Source of the DNA: Leucaena leucocephala
Taxonomy: Eukaryota; Streptophyta; Magnoliopsida; Fabales; Fabaceae
Length of the DNA: 64,000 nt
Reading direction: 5' to 3'
NCBI GenBank assembly: GCA_037074615.1
Contig: CM073518.1
Location: forward strand, 8,308,001-8,372,000
A model generated the notes under the pieces. That model was not told where the DNA came from. It searched no databases and was given only the letters and a program-made list of their open reading frames with translations. Of this stretch, positions 24,209 to 36,812 are shown piece by piece (the first letter of the stretch is position 1; each line of letters starts with the position of its first letter). A program made the translations under genes and the position numbers.

Positions 24209-25462
24209 TTACCTTCGTTTTGCTTTGTGCAATGCTGTATAGAAGGATTCCTTTTGAGCTACTAAGGCGCTTTATAAATGATTCATTTCCCTCTTGCTTT
24301 TTAATTTTTTGCATAAAGAGTTTACAGAAACCATTTTCATACTTGAATTTTTTGTTTAAATTTCTTGGAAATTGAATTGGAAACACTTAAGTTTTTACTG
24401 TTAGATTTGGGATTATTACATTATTCTTAGTGATTACTTTGGAACTTTTAAATCATCATTTGAAAGGGTTTTCAATTGTGATAAATATTTTAATGCCTAG
24501 TGAAGGATGAACAGTGCTTGAGACTTTAGCTTATGAGCAATTTAGATGAAAACCTTAGTTGGAAGGATTCTCGGCCTTAATTCCTATATTGAGTGATTAT
24601 TCAATTGGTTTATATCCTCTAGAATTTGTCTTGGCTCTGAGTTAAGAATTACTTGCGCATTTATGTTATTGAATATGATAGAGGAATTCATTTCTAAACC
24701 CTTTAATCCCAAACACAAGCCCGTTACATATTATATCCGTAGTCACCCCCTTTGAGCCCATCACTTTTTTTCCATCATTTTTTATAGAAAGTCATATATA
24801 CTACAACATCGTTTTGAATTAAAATTTTTATTCATGTCAAAAAAAAATTATTATTGTGATGTTGTGCTATATCTTCTATGTATAAGGTGCCAAATAAAAA
24901 AGACAAAAGAAAAGAAAAGAGAGAGAGAGAGAGAGAAATGAAGAAGGCACTATTATCGACTCCTATTAGCATAATTACCACCTCTACATCTATGAAGACA
25001 TGAATTCATGCTATATATTCATTATTGAATGCATATAGTACTTTCTATCCTTCATATTCGATTCCGCGTGGCCTATCTCCATCATTTCACCATTAAAAGA
25101 CCTCTTGATTCTTTGCATAAGTGTTATATAGTAGATGAGATTTATAATCATTACAAGCATATGGTAGGGTGTTTTCCAAATTGAATTTGAGAGAAAGAAC
25201 CCTAACAATGAGAGGATATAGAGAGCTAAACACTTACATCCTTATAGAGAATCTATTGCGCTCATATAGTTAAGGTTGATTTCATTTAGTAGTTAATTAC
25301 TTGGCATTGCTCATATTATCATTTCTGCATTCCCAAAAGATGTTACATTAATTGTCTTAAGGTTACACTATGATTTATGTTGTTATCTCAGATTTAATAG
25401 CGTTAGCTAAGGTGTAATTCATTTCTTTGTCCAGGAATACAAAGATTAAAGTGTGGGGGAAT
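24209..25462 (+). mobile_element. Tat/Athila-like 3' non-coding region, right part, with polypurine tract
   Basis: Continues the element split at 6852. No gene seen. Typical post-integrase text (CCCAAACACAAGCCCGTTAC near 24712) and a GA microsatellite (24918-24937). It ends in a polypurine tract TAAAGTGTGGGGGAA (about 25447-25461) directly before the LTR. Confidence 0.65.
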
Positions 25463-26927
25463 TGATAAGATACAAATTGTGTATGGTTTCTGTGACATTT
25501 TAAGGATTTTGTGGCAACTTTACCATGCATTTTATGCCTATAATTGTGCTTTTGTGGTAATACATGATTGTGCTTGGCAATGTGCTATTTAAAGGGTAAA
25601 ATGGTAAATTAACTCTTCCAAGTTGCATATATGTTATTCTTTTACTGGTGGAACTTTTACATTGAGCTTTGATTTTGAATTGCAGGTACTTTGGAGGAGA
25701 ATCAAGGACTAATATGAGTAGAAAAGAAAACACAAGAGAGAGTCAAATTAAGGAAGCATCTTCTGTGGTCTTTAGTTATGAGCAAAGTGTCCTTAGGTCA
25801 CGACCTCATGTATTCTGGGAAGTTTTTCTGCGTTTATAGGTCATGACCAAAAAATGGATCTGGTCGCGACCAAAGAAGATAATCAGTGAAGCTGCGCATT
25901 TTTTATTAGGTCATTATGATGTTAAAAGGAGAGGGAAGCCGCAGACGTAAAGGGAGGCTGATTTTTGCTAGATTTGGCTAAGAAGCAGTACTCGACTCTC
26001 TCTCAACACTCTCTCCATAACCTACACACACATTTTTCATCTTTCTTCATCTTCCCATAAATTTTCTTCATGGCAACCTATCTGGACAGTGATTGCAGTA
26101 CAGTAGGAGTTATGAGAGGCTAGATCTTTAGTTTCTTGGTGATAGACCGTATATCTTGAGCTCGTTGACTACACTAGGGAGTTTTCTACCTTAATATGAA
26201 CCTGTTTCATATTTTGATATTTCTAGGTTTAGGGATTTTAATGTATGAGTAGTGATTGAATATCGATTGATTATTCTCATATTAGGTATTTGTAATTGAA
26301 TATGGATGATTTGAATATTGATTTTAATATGAATATTTCAGTTTAGATCTCTAGATAGGTGGATTCTTATCAACGATTGTTGATATCTAATTCAATTGCT
26401 TGAAATCCATGGTTTGTCGATTGACGATCATTTGAGGACATTTTTATCATCTGATTCAATTACACACTAAGTGGTTTTTAACAGTGCATTAAAAGTTTTT
26501 AAGCTAACTTTGATCAAAGGAGTTCAAGAACTATTAATGCTCTGGACTCAATCGATCGATTGAGGATTTATTTAAGACCTAGTGATTTCAAAACTCCAAT
26601 ATCAAATTAAGAGCAAGGATAGATATATTTTTATCATCAAGAGTCTTTCTCAACATATTTCTTTCATAATCCAACTCAATTTCACCTTAATAAAAAAAAT
26701 ACAAAAATGTTTACTTTATTGCACCCTTATTTTATTGCATCAAAAATAATCAAATCCAAAACCCATTTTACTTTTAATCAGGTTTTCAATGGTTTTGTCA
26801 CCTAATTTGCTAGGATTCCAATAAAAAGGCTCCTTGAGAAGAATGATAGGGTTATGACTTATACTTTATTATCGGGTGCAATTGTTATTATTTTGATGGA
26901 TCGAATGACGACAAATCAAACTCATCA
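25463..26927 (+). mobile_element. 3' LTR of the Tat/Athila-like element
   Basis: Starts TGATAAGATAC right after the polypurine tract and ends about AACTCATCA (26927). It contains three copies of the GTCGCGAC-type palindrome (about 25798, 25850 and 25862) and a tail (AAAAAGGCTCCTTGAGAA, 26823-26840) shared with the LTR at 42544-44875. The 5' LTR is not in the window, so the end rests on the comparison with that second LTR. Confidence 0.65.
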
Positions 26928-27123
26928 CCATGTCATCGAAGACTACCTTATAAAGCTATAAGGCTAGGGTATGATTTACTAAACTTATCTGGGTCACTGT
27001 CACCTTTAGCACATCTAAAACATTGTCTCGTCTCGATCAAAATACTCCTTTGTCACAACCAATGTCACGAACTTTACTGCTAATCACCTCTGTGTTCCCT
27101 TGTCACAACTAGAATGTTTTCTC
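26928..27123. other. Unassigned spacer
   Basis: No ORF or recognisable element. It holds several GTCACRA words (for example TTGTCACAACCA near 27052), similar to the motifs in the neighbouring Tat-like DNA. Confidence 0.4.
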
Positions 27124-27249
27124 TGTTATATTATATATGTTTTGATGATGACAAAAGAGAATAAAGTATTAAAATGTTTAATGATGTGGAAAGTGTTTTT
27201 AAAGTTATAAAAATATGTTTTTAATCAAATGAAGTTTAAAAGAAAAAGA

Positions 27250-27910
27250 AAAAGGAGTTAATCGATTAGTCATTCGATTAATAATACTTAATCTATTAGT
27301 TAATCGATTAATATCAATTAATCAATTTATTGTTAAATTAATATAAAGATAGCGTTCTGTGCTACAAAGGAATATTAATTAATCGATTAGTTAATCAATT
27401 AATGAGTGCCCATTAATCGATTAAGTGTTCGATTAATGTCAAAGAGCTTGCTTTCTGGAATTGAATTGATATTAATTTATTAATTGTAATGAATCAATTA
27501 TTTATTCGATTAATCTTTTGAGAATAGATTTTCTATTGAACTAAGATAATGCTATTAATCGATTAATTTATATTAACAGATTAACTGTTCGATTAATCTA
27601 TATTGAAATACTTTCTGATCATATTTTTCTACAGACATTAATTGACTAGTTAATATATTAACTTCAGAAATTTTAAATATCCTTTTATGTTTACACTGAA
27701 ACTGGTTTCATCTATTTATAAATTATATATGATTGATTTAAGTGATAATATGCTTATGTTTCTCATCAATCTTCATGATAAACCTTTTGAGAAATTTGTC
27801 TTTATAAAAGTACATCATATATGCTTGAATAATCAGATAAGGATGATGCTCTATTTTCTATTTCACACATTAATCAAATTAATTCAAATTAATCAATTGG
27901 GCAATCGATT
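27250..27910. repeat. Array of TTAATCGATTAA palindromes in the SIRE-like 5' LTR
   Basis: More than ten exact or one-mismatch copies of the 12 bp palindrome or its ATTCGATTAAT half, irregularly spaced. The same arrangement recurs at 40480-41110 and 38100-38560. Confidence 0.75.
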
Positions 27911-29655
27911 AATACAGCATAATTTTTTAAAACAAGCAGAATCTTTATTTGATCTTGAAGTGTTTATAATTAAATTGATTTTTATACACTTGATCAATTA
28001 TTGGACTATCAAATATAAATTCATCTGATTGAACATGCATTATTCTACTATCATTCTTGTTGTGATTGACTTTATTCAAACATAAATTCATTTTATCAAT
28101 CCTCACTTCATATCTTTATCAGTTAACATGTGAATTAAATGAAGTGTTTATAAGATTAATATCAGGAGTTCAGATTTCGTTAAGATCAAAGATAAAACTA
28201 AGATTATACCTAGATCAAAGCTAACAGATATTCAACGACAAAAAGACACTTTGTCTCAGAAGCCTTAATAGCTACAACGACTAGTTCAACGGTCATATTT
28301 CTAATGGAAAAAAATCTCAATGGAAGAAAGCCTCAACAAAAATGATTCTCAACAGTCAGAAGATCAACTATAATAAAATAGCATTCAAAGTTTAAAGGCG
28401 GGCGACAACAATAAAAAAAGAGGCAAGACAATGCACGAGTATTCAAATGAGAAATAAATGAGTCATGAAAGAGCCAAAACTCCAAAGCCTTCAACTCTCA
28501 TATTCTTTATGTATCATTCTGTTGAGAGAGAGAAATACAATGAGCTACAATATTTTATTATTCACTCTATTTTAGAGAGTATGAAATCCCTTTATTCTTT
28601 ACCTATGTGAGAGCAAACCTTGGAATTAGGGGATTCGAGGTTAGGATTGACTCGTATCTGATTAAGGGGAGTGTTGCCACCGGAGTGTGGTGTAACCTCA
28701 GGATTGAGGTAGTTCTCAATTAGTCATAAAAATTGAAGTTGTAAAGACTACCAAGAGTGTAACATCCCTAATTTCTGTACTAAGTTATATGTACAGATTG
28801 AATAAAATATATGAGATGTTTAGGAAAATATGTGGCCATGTTTATGTAAAGAAAATGATTAATTGGAAGAGGAAGAAAGTCTAAGAGCCAAAGTGTAAAA
28901 ATTACGAAAATGCCACTGTGATGCCCTAAGAAACCAGAAGTAAATGGAGGGCATTTTGGTCATTTTACACAATGGATGGATATCATAGGAAATTTGATAG
29001 TAAATTATTATAATTAATATGAGAATTTATGGAGTTGATAGAAGTAAAAAAGGAGTCCTGTAGAATTAATTATGGAATTTACGGTGAAAAATGACACCGA
29101 TAAAGGGTTAAAGGAAATATATGTAATTTTTAACATGACTTCTGGGTCTCATAAAATTATGAAACTTTGTAGAGAATTTATTTTATATTATAATGAATTT
29201 CTAAAAATGTTAGAACAATTAAAGGAGGTGTTTAGCATTTATTCTGAGATCAGGATAATTTAAGGATATCGGTATAAGGAAAGTACATTGGGATTTGTGC
29301 CAATTAGCTACTGGACCTAAAAGAGGCCCAACATTTCGTCCTAGGCCAGCCCAATAAGGCCCAAAAGTTATCTTGGAGCCCAAGTCCAAATAATAAATAA
29401 TTTATGGATTTTTGAAAAGAAAGAAAAAGAGAATAAAGTAAGAATTAGGTGTTGCACATTGTGGGACCCACAAGGACACAAGAATGGCACCCAAAAAGAG
29501 GAAGGGTTAGGTGTACCAAGGGAGGCCATGCTAGTGATGTCATGGTGGTAAGGTCTTGAGTGAAAAGTGAAAAGACATTCCAAGATCAAACCTTTAACCA
29601 TTAGATCAAATAGTTCCCAATGTGATCTTGGCCTTCAAATGGCACATGAATTTTG

Positions 29656-29670
29656 CTATAAATACCCCCC
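29656..29670 (+). promoter_or_regulatory. LTR TATA box
   Basis: CTATAAATACCCCCC; GGTAAG follows 127 bp downstream. Confidence 0.6.
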
Positions 29671-30876
29671 ATTTCCATTCATTCTTCACACCCAAGAGCT
29701 CCTTTAGAAAGAGAAGTGAGTTCTAGAGAAAGAAGGTGGAAGAAAGTAAGGAAGAAGCAAGGGTCTTGAAGGAGCAAGTAAGGTAAGTTGTCTCCTTGCT
29801 TCTACCTTTTGTTCTTATGGTTTGTGCTTGAGTTTAATGATTTTTGAGGCTTAAATCTTGGGGAAATAGTGCTGGAATTTTTGTGTATATGTGAAAGGAA
29901 TATGAGTTTTAAGTCATAGATAGTTAAGACAAGCTTAAACAAGTTAGTTACATGCTTGGTTGTGAAGTAAGTTGATGTTCTTGACTTTACCATTTCGGTT
30001 TGCACTGTTCATGCACTGTTCATGATCGAAGGAGATGGATTTTCAATGATTTAATGCTTCCATTGAGTTTATATGATGATTTTGTGTAGGATTGGAAAGG
30101 TTTTGAACCTTGGAAACCATTGGAATTAAAGGTTATAATGTTGAAAATTCCTCACGGTACTGTTCACTCGCGTGAACAGTGATTTGAATTTCATGATTTT
30201 GATGCTTCCAATGGTCTTAAAATGAGATTTTGTGTGGGGGAAAAGTGGAGGAACAAGTATGGGAAGCATTGGAATCAAAATGAGAATTTTTGGAAGATTT
30301 ATGTATGCTTTTCCAAATCTGTACAGAACAGTGTATTGTTGCTAGAATTTGGTTATTTTGAGTTCATAAATGCATTCAAAAGGTGAAATTGTGTAGGGTA
30401 AGGTCAAGACATCAATTGATTCAAAGGCCAAGTCAATTGGTAAAGATTAAAGGAAGTTATGTTACTTAAAGTAAGCTTAGTGTTCAAGAGAAGTTAGATT
30501 GTAATGGTTGGATGGTAATGTGATGTTAGGATTTGCTTGGTGTGCTCAAAAGAGGGCAGCCACATAGCAAGGAAAAGTAAGAAGGAAGAAGCAAAGTTAA
30601 AGTGGAAAGAAGTAAAGCAATGAGGTAGTAAACTTACCCTAAACTTGTATGTATTGAATGTTATGCTTGATTGTGCTATGACTTTGTTGAATTGTGTGCA
30701 TATGTGTATATGATTGAAGCTCTGTTTCTATGATTACCTTGGCCAATTGTATTTCATATGTTACATGGAAGCATGCACATTACACAATGTTTACGCTTTC
30801 ACAAGCAAGCACAAGTATTTACTTTAATGCGTGCATTGTTTAGTACCGTTTGCTACTGAGATTCCCCCGAATCTCA

Positions 30877-32739
30877 TGTTGGAAATTGTGCCCTAGGGGC
30901 CAATCATTGTATCAGGTTATCACATTATTTGCATGTTTACTGTGATGACCATCCTTAGATAACTCATGATCTTATCCTAAATGTCCCTGGTCGGTCATCT
31001 ATGTGGGAGCAGAGATGAAATAAGACCAGTATGACTTTGAAGATATATAGAGATATAAATCAAAGTCATAAGCACATGTAAGAGTACAGGGTGTTGGACC
31101 GACCCGCTATGAGAGAGCTGCATGGGTCAAGTCATAAGCTCCTCTCATATACAAGCCATGTCACTATGCCCTTTGACCTGAGATCATCATGGATTCCTAC
31201 ATGACAAACGCTCAGCTTTGACCTAGTCAAAAGTCACTTTTGACCGAGTGATCATAAAGGCTATGCTTGGGCTTAGTGGTTTTTCATGCGGAGGAATGTG
31301 AATGGTCAAGATGGAATTTGTCCCTCACATTCGTAGAGAGATATTACTGGGCCCCTCGATGAGTGAGTCTGAGAAATGTATGGCCATACTGGAATGGAAG
31401 GGTAGTTCCATTTCTATATTCAGACTACTCAGGGATCGAGAAAGTAATGGTCAGGAATAGGAGGATGACGTTCTCCATGCCTCATCCTTGACCGAAATAT
31501 CATGTGACAAAAAGGACGTGATATGGTTGTATGAAAGGTTACATCGTTTAACGATCCTCATATGTTTTGGGTAGTCGTAATGCCTTGCTAGAGACCGCTT
31601 ACGACTTGTGGGTCAGTATAGTAACTGGGCCACTGCCAACGTCATATGGGCCTACAGGGTCGGACACAAAACAGCCCAATGCGAGCTATGATGTCCAGAT
31701 TCATTGAATCTAAGAGATGTCTAGATTCAATGAATAATCTAGGGTAGATATATATATTTTATATATATATATATAAATTAGTTTATATATATATTATATA
31801 TATAAGAGATATTTGTAAGATTTAATTTATAAGGATAAATTAAATCTCTATCATTTTTGAATTTGAATTTAAATGGATATGATCTATTTGAATTTGAAAT
31901 TCAAATTGATAATATATCTCAAATTTGATTTATGAGAATAAATCAAATATAATTCTGTCTTATCTTTATTTTAAGTCAAATAAATAGGTGAATTAAATCT
32001 GTGGGACGGATTTAATATAAACCATATTTATTTAATCAGTTTCTTATTAAATTATGCAATATATGATATTGTATTAATTCAGAATTAATATAAGATTAAT
32101 TCTGAAGCCCGGCCCTATTAGAAGCCCGATAGCTTCCTATATATTTGACATTAGGAGCTAGGGTTCTACACACAATATACATCTCTACACACACATTCAG
32201 ACGTGAGAAGAGGGGGCAGGGAGAGTGCAAAAGGTTTGCACATAAGAAACTGCCGAGATAGAGACGGTGAGGACGGAATCTCTAGAAAGCCCTAGAGGGA
32301 CAAGAGGCGCTAGCACGTCGTTCGCGATTGGAACGCTATTCGTGTGGATACCGGTAGAGGAAGCCGATCTGAGCTGTCGACTTCTACGATACGACCAGAC
32401 ACGAAGCAAGGTCGCGACCAGAACACGCTGAGGTCGCGACCATACGGGCATCTGAACGTCAGAAATCCGAAAAGAAGAGGCAGGTCGCGACTTGAAGCTG
32501 ACGAGGTCGTGACTACAAACTCCAGAGACGTCAGGTCGCGACGAGAAGCAGAGGAGGTCGCGACTAAAAGGTTCCAGAGGCGAAGAGTCGCGACTAGTGG
32601 ACACTGAGGTCGCGACCAAAGCTTGAAACCGAAGGTAACACTTCTTTCTCCTTGACTTAAACACATTCGGTAGATCCTGGCTGGGAATGGAAAAAATTTT
32701 TAAAGTTAATTTCCGCTGCGTGTCTTCCAATTCCCTTCA
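30877..32739 (+). mobile_element. Ty1-copia solo LTR, TSD TCTCA
   Basis: Starts TGTTGGAAATTGTGCCC and ends TTCCCTTCA, with TCTCA duplicated at 30872-30876 and 32740-32744. The insertion point is the 3' arm of the gypsy LTR hairpin. It contains an AT-only stretch (31750-31800) and, near its end, an array of GTCGCGAC palindromes. A second, partial copy lies at 61850-62808. 1863 bp. Confidence 0.93.
32398..32622. repeat. Array of GTCGCGAC palindromes in the copia LTR
   Basis: Seven exact GTCGCGAC or flank-extended GGTCGCGACC/GGTCGCGACT copies plus a near copy (GGTCGTGACT), spaced mostly 25-60 bp in about 225 bp. The word is its own reverse complement and holds two CpG steps (NruI core TCGCGA). 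Confidence 0.85.
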
Positions 32740-33977
32740 TCTCATCCCCTATTTATAACCCATTACAGAGAGGTTATATCCAAGTGAATTTTGAGAATGC
32801 TGTAAGACGCCGTTATGCTGCCGATTTTCAGACTGAACATAAGGAGATGATACGTACTGTGTACGTAGGTACTGTCTAAGGAGTCTGGAAGTGAGTGGAC
32901 CTAGTCGGTTCATCCAGTCTTTCCTGGGTACTTACGTAGAATGGTAATTCTCATGGGAATTACCGAATCAGTACAAGATAAGTTATTTTTACAGATGAAG
33001 TATAGTAGTTATACTGCCGGATTTCAGGCAGGAAAGATGTAATAGAGATACGAGGATTTTGTTCATGCCCTGTTGTATAAAGATTTATTATTTAATGATA
33101 AGTATTGTTTGGCATGTTTGTTTGATATGTGATTGATGTATGCATATGTATGTAAAGTTGCTTGCTGGAATTTGCCACCATGAACAGTAACTCGTGGTGA
33201 TAGTGATGTTTGATCTATAATTAAAAATAGTAAATCATTAAATAAATGTATGATATGTTTATGATAAATAGTAGACATACCAAGCTTCGATTTGATATAT
33301 ATAATGTCTCATTTCGATGTCTACACATAGAGATATAAATTATCAAAGTTGGGACCAAAATGCTGGATTCAGGAGAAAAACGCTGGATGAACAGTAAAGT
33401 TGTAACTTTGACTGACGTTGACTTGGACAAGGAATGGTCAACGAGTTATTTTTTATTGAAATAGTATTGAGTTAGCTTCATGTAGCAATTTGAACCACTG
33501 CATTCCGATTTTTCTAGAATTAGTTATGATTTTTCGAAGTCAGGTCACTCATCTGGAATTTACACAGTGAACAGTACTCGATAAGAGTAAAACTCCAGAT
33601 TGAGAAATTGGACTTCAATGACCTTGAAAGTGGTTCTAAATACTACCAATTGGTCCCTAAGACGTACGAAAATAAGGATGTTTCAAAGAGCACATTATTA
33701 TCTTGGAAAATAATGGATTAAAAATCTCAGTAGGGAGTTAAGAACTGGACGTAGGTTAAGGAAGGACCGAACCAAGATAAATCTGTTATGCATTTTCTCT
33801 CTTCCTTAACTCTTTGATTTTAAGTAACTGATTTCTAATATCTAATCAAAGTTTTTTCAAGTTGATTTGTTTCACTAATCAGATTTCAAAAAAGTTTCGA
33901 AAAGTTTTTAAAAATAGTTGAACACCCAATCCACCCCCTTTTTGGGTGATCTAGCCTATCTGCCTAGAACTAACATT

Positions 33978-33992
33978 TGGTATCATCGCAGG
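33978..33992 (+). other. Primer-binding site of the SIRE-like element
   Basis: TGGTATCATCGCAGG follows the LTR end (33975) after two bases. The first eight bases match the initiator tRNA-Met site; the rest is altered. Confidence 0.6.
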
Positions 33993-34033
33993 TCACTTGT
34001 TTAAGGGATCTAATGATCTCAAGTGCAAAGATC

Positions 34034-34960
34034 ATGGCTGGATTTGTCGGTGATTTATTTTTTGAAGGTTTTGATTTTACTATTCTTCCTATTTTAGAAA
34101 ATTTTGAGTTTTTATACTGGAAAGGTTGGATGACCATATTTTTTAAAACTCTTGATTTTGATATGAAGAAAATCCTTTAAAATGAATTTGATTTTAAACC
34201 AAGAAAGGATTGGAACGAAAATGATAAGAAACTATTTTTCCTGAATCCTAAAGCAATTAATTTTTTTTATAAGGCTATGTCTGAAAAAGATTTTTTGAAA
34301 ATCAAGCATTTCTCTAATGTCAAAGACATTTTTAACACTTAATTTTATTTATTCCTCTAACAATCAAATTGAAATTGACAGTGTTGAGAGTTTATCAGAA
34401 TCAAAAAATTATTTATCTACTGACGATGAGCAAATGGAAGCAGAGAGCTTTGAAGGAGAAATCCAAGCTGACTTCCATGGATCTGTCAATACAACATAGC
34501 AAAAGGAAGAAGATAATCAAGAAGAAGAGCTCAATACCTATGAATTTGATGAATCATCAATCATAGCTCAAAATCTTTTAACGGTAAAAAGTTATAATTC
34601 CTCTTGTGATTTAAGAAAAATGAATTTAAAAGTTTTCATCATATGATTTTTCAACCAATCATTGATTCTGTTTTGAAAAAAAAAGTTTTTCATTCATAAT
34701 ATAATGATTTTATCAATAGGAAGAAAAAGATTTTGCACAATGATTATAAACTTCTTCCACTCGGCAAACAAAACATTTGCAAATATACTACAAAAGTGTA
34801 TCATCCTATTGTTTGCAATTATTGTGGTAAACAAGGTTACATTTCTCACACATGTCATTTGAGAAGAAACACTAATATGAGAAATAAATTTATTTGGTTC
34901 CTAAAGGACAATCAAGGTCCAAAACTAATGCTCAAGGGCCCATAGTCAAATGGGTGCCAA
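34034..34960 (+). pseudogene. SIRE-like copia gag, degraded
   Basis: From ATG 34034 the frame reads the copia gag pattern (FEFLYWKGWMTIFFKTLDFD, 34098-34157), with a stop at 34178-34180 and continued similarity (NPKAINFFYKAMSEKDFLKI). A CCHC zinc knuckle lies at 34814-34855 (CNYCGKQGYISHTC); its His is replaced by Tyr. The linker is rich in Ser and Glu (34380-34500). It ends near 34960 with text typical of the region before protease. Confidence 0.7.
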
Positions 34961-35922
34961 AATGTCCCCTAGTGCTTTAAATATGCAGGATAACATTAAG
35001 AGGGATAGATATGGTCCATGGAAAATTGGGCATCTTAGAGGTTCTCATGCATCAATGAAAGCTACATCATCCAAGAGAACTCAACGAGCTTCCATTACTG
35101 ATATGTCAAAGGCAAACCATAAGAAGAGATGAAGGAAAGCCCAAGGAGAATGCTCTGCCTCAAGAATGGACTATCATATTGTACCATTCAATTATCTTGA
35201 GGAGAACAGAAGAAGAAGGAGGATCTCTCATGCTTCAAAGTTCAAATCAGTTGAGAGACCATTGTAAACAAATATCAGAAGAAATTCAAAGTTGAGATGG
35301 GTATAGAAAGGAAATCCTTCCTCCACATATGGTAGAAATGCAACGGTAAACTTTGGGTATTATCATGATTAACATATCTTTGAAGTTTACATATATATCT
35401 TTAGAAATGACTATTGCAATTGATTTCAAATTCTTCTTATATAATCTTGATAAAACTTAATTAACAAATATTTCTTAAAGGAAGAAAACGCAATGTTCTG
35501 AAAGCACAAATTTTTATGCATACATTTTATGAAAATGAGAAATATCTCTTTTATGCATAAAGATATATTTATTTTACTATGATCAATTATTTCAAACTGA
35601 TCATATTCTCTGAGCATATGTAGTGTGTTGTGTTTCTTGTAAACTAATCATAAGTGGATCTAAGTGAAATTGGATACCATGGAAGAAAAAGATTTATATT
35701 ATAGGAAAGAAGTTGCACCTCAGAAATATGGCTAGATAGAGTCAAATTCAAATCTTGAGGAAGCAAACTTATGATTCTGGTGCTGAATTTCACAAATATG
35801 AAGAATCAGTTAGCAGCACGCAGAAACCAAGTATTCACTGGAATAAGAGCGATGATGGTGAAATCTATTCCTACCTAATCTTATATTTATGAATTCATAT
35901 TTGGGTAATGAATACTTGTTCC
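34961..35922 (+). mobile_element. SIRE-like internal region, unrecognised
   Basis: No domain recognised. A 60-codon plus-strand frame (34950-35132) is rich in Lys/Arg; the rest is AT-rich with stops in all frames. It ends at the LINE target duplication. Confidence 0.4.
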
Positions 35923-35936
35923 TTGATTACATACCA

Positions 35937-36798
35937 ACAACAACACAACAACAAAGCCTTTTCCCATTAAATGGGGTCGGCTACATGGATTATACGACGC
36001 CATTGTGCTCTGTCAAAAACTAAATCCTTGGATAGGTTATTGATCAGGAGATCCCGCTCAATGACCTCGTTGAGCGTTCTCTTTGGCCTTCCTCTACTCC
36101 TTTTAACCGGACTCCATACTATTTGATCCACCCTCCTCACCGGCGCATCCCTTGGACTTCTTTGTACGTGTCCAAACCACCTAAGATGGTTCTCCACTAT
36201 TTTCTCCGCAATAGGTGCCACTCCAACTCTTCCCCGTATTTGTTCATTATGAATCTTATCTTTTCTTGTATGCCCACACATCCATCTCAACATCCTCATT
36301 TCGGCTACCCCAACTTTATGCTCTTGTTGTCCTTTTAAAGCCCAACATTCACTTCCATAAAGCATTGCTGGTCTTATAGCAGTACGATAAAACTTTCCTT
36401 TTAATTTATCTGGTACTTTCCGATCACATATAACCCCAGTAGCCTTTCTCCATTTAAACCACCCAGCCTGGATTCTATGATTAACATCCTCCAAAATTTC
36501 ACCATCTTTCTGTATAATTGATCCCAAATATTTGAACTTATCTATTTGTGGAATAACTTGATCTCCTAATCTGACCTCCAAATTACTTCTAACTTGCCTC
36601 TTAGAAAAATTACAATGCATGTATTCAGTCTTACTTCTACTCAGACGAAAACCCTTCGACTCTAAAGTACTTCTCCATAACTCAAGTTTAAAATTGATCT
36701 CTTCTCTTGACTCCGCCATAAGAACTATATCATCCGCAAAAAGCATGCACGTAGGGATTTCGTCTTGAATAGGCTTAGTTAGAACATCCACTACCAGA
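35937..36798 (-). mobile_element. 5'-truncated LINE (RTE-like), 14 bp TSD
   Basis: One open minus-strand frame of about 274 codons (36791-35967) carries the RT motif MLFADDIVLMAES (catalytic ADD), then FKYLGSIIQKDG and the C-terminal MRMLRWMCGHTRKDKIHN region common in plant RTE-type LINEs. The 3' end is a (TTG)n tail (35937-35957). TTGATTACATACCA flanks it at 35923-35936 and 36799-36812. The body is cut at the RT palm, the usual 5' truncation. The long open frame suggests it is younger than its surroundings. Confidence 0.9.
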
Positions 36799-36812
36799 TT
36801 GATTACATACCA

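Larger units (their letters stand above)
28758..33685 (+). mobile_element. Ty3-gypsy solo LTR in the SIRE-like LTR, TSD AAGAG
   Basis: Begins TGTAACATCC and ends AGGATGTTTCA, flanked by AAGAG at 28753-28757 and 33686-33690. The uninterrupted host sequence is seen in the other LTR near 41965. The TATA box is at 29656-29670, a donor-like AAGGTAAG at 29780 and the hairpin at 30857-30876. Net length about 3.06 kb after removing the copia solo LTR. The first two thirds resemble the LTRs at 15303 and 19672; the last part (32745-33685) resembles 12450-13414. Confidence 0.92.
27124..33975 (+). repeat. 5' LTR of the SIRE-like element, split by a nested solo LTR
   Basis: Begins TGTTATATTATATATG and ends ACTAACA before the primer-binding site. 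Without the nested 28758-33690 it is about 1.9 kb and collinear with 40353-42200, including the pre-insertion site (CTACCAAGAG here, CTACCAAAAG there). The 27250-27910 part is dense in TTAATCGATTAA-type words. Confidence 0.8.

Noticed and set aside
27250..27910. Regular short repeats considered as a CRISPR-like array
   Set aside because: Spacing is irregular, repeats are palindromic 12-mers with variants, and the DNA is plant nuclear.
32197..32730. 177-codon and 118-codon minus-strand ORFs rich in SRD/SRP repeats
   Set aside because: They lie inside the copia solo LTR and their repeats are the translation of the GTCGCGAC array, so the frames are by-products.
36123..36338. Plus-strand ORF in the LINE
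   Set aside because: Antisense shadow of the reverse transcriptase frame.
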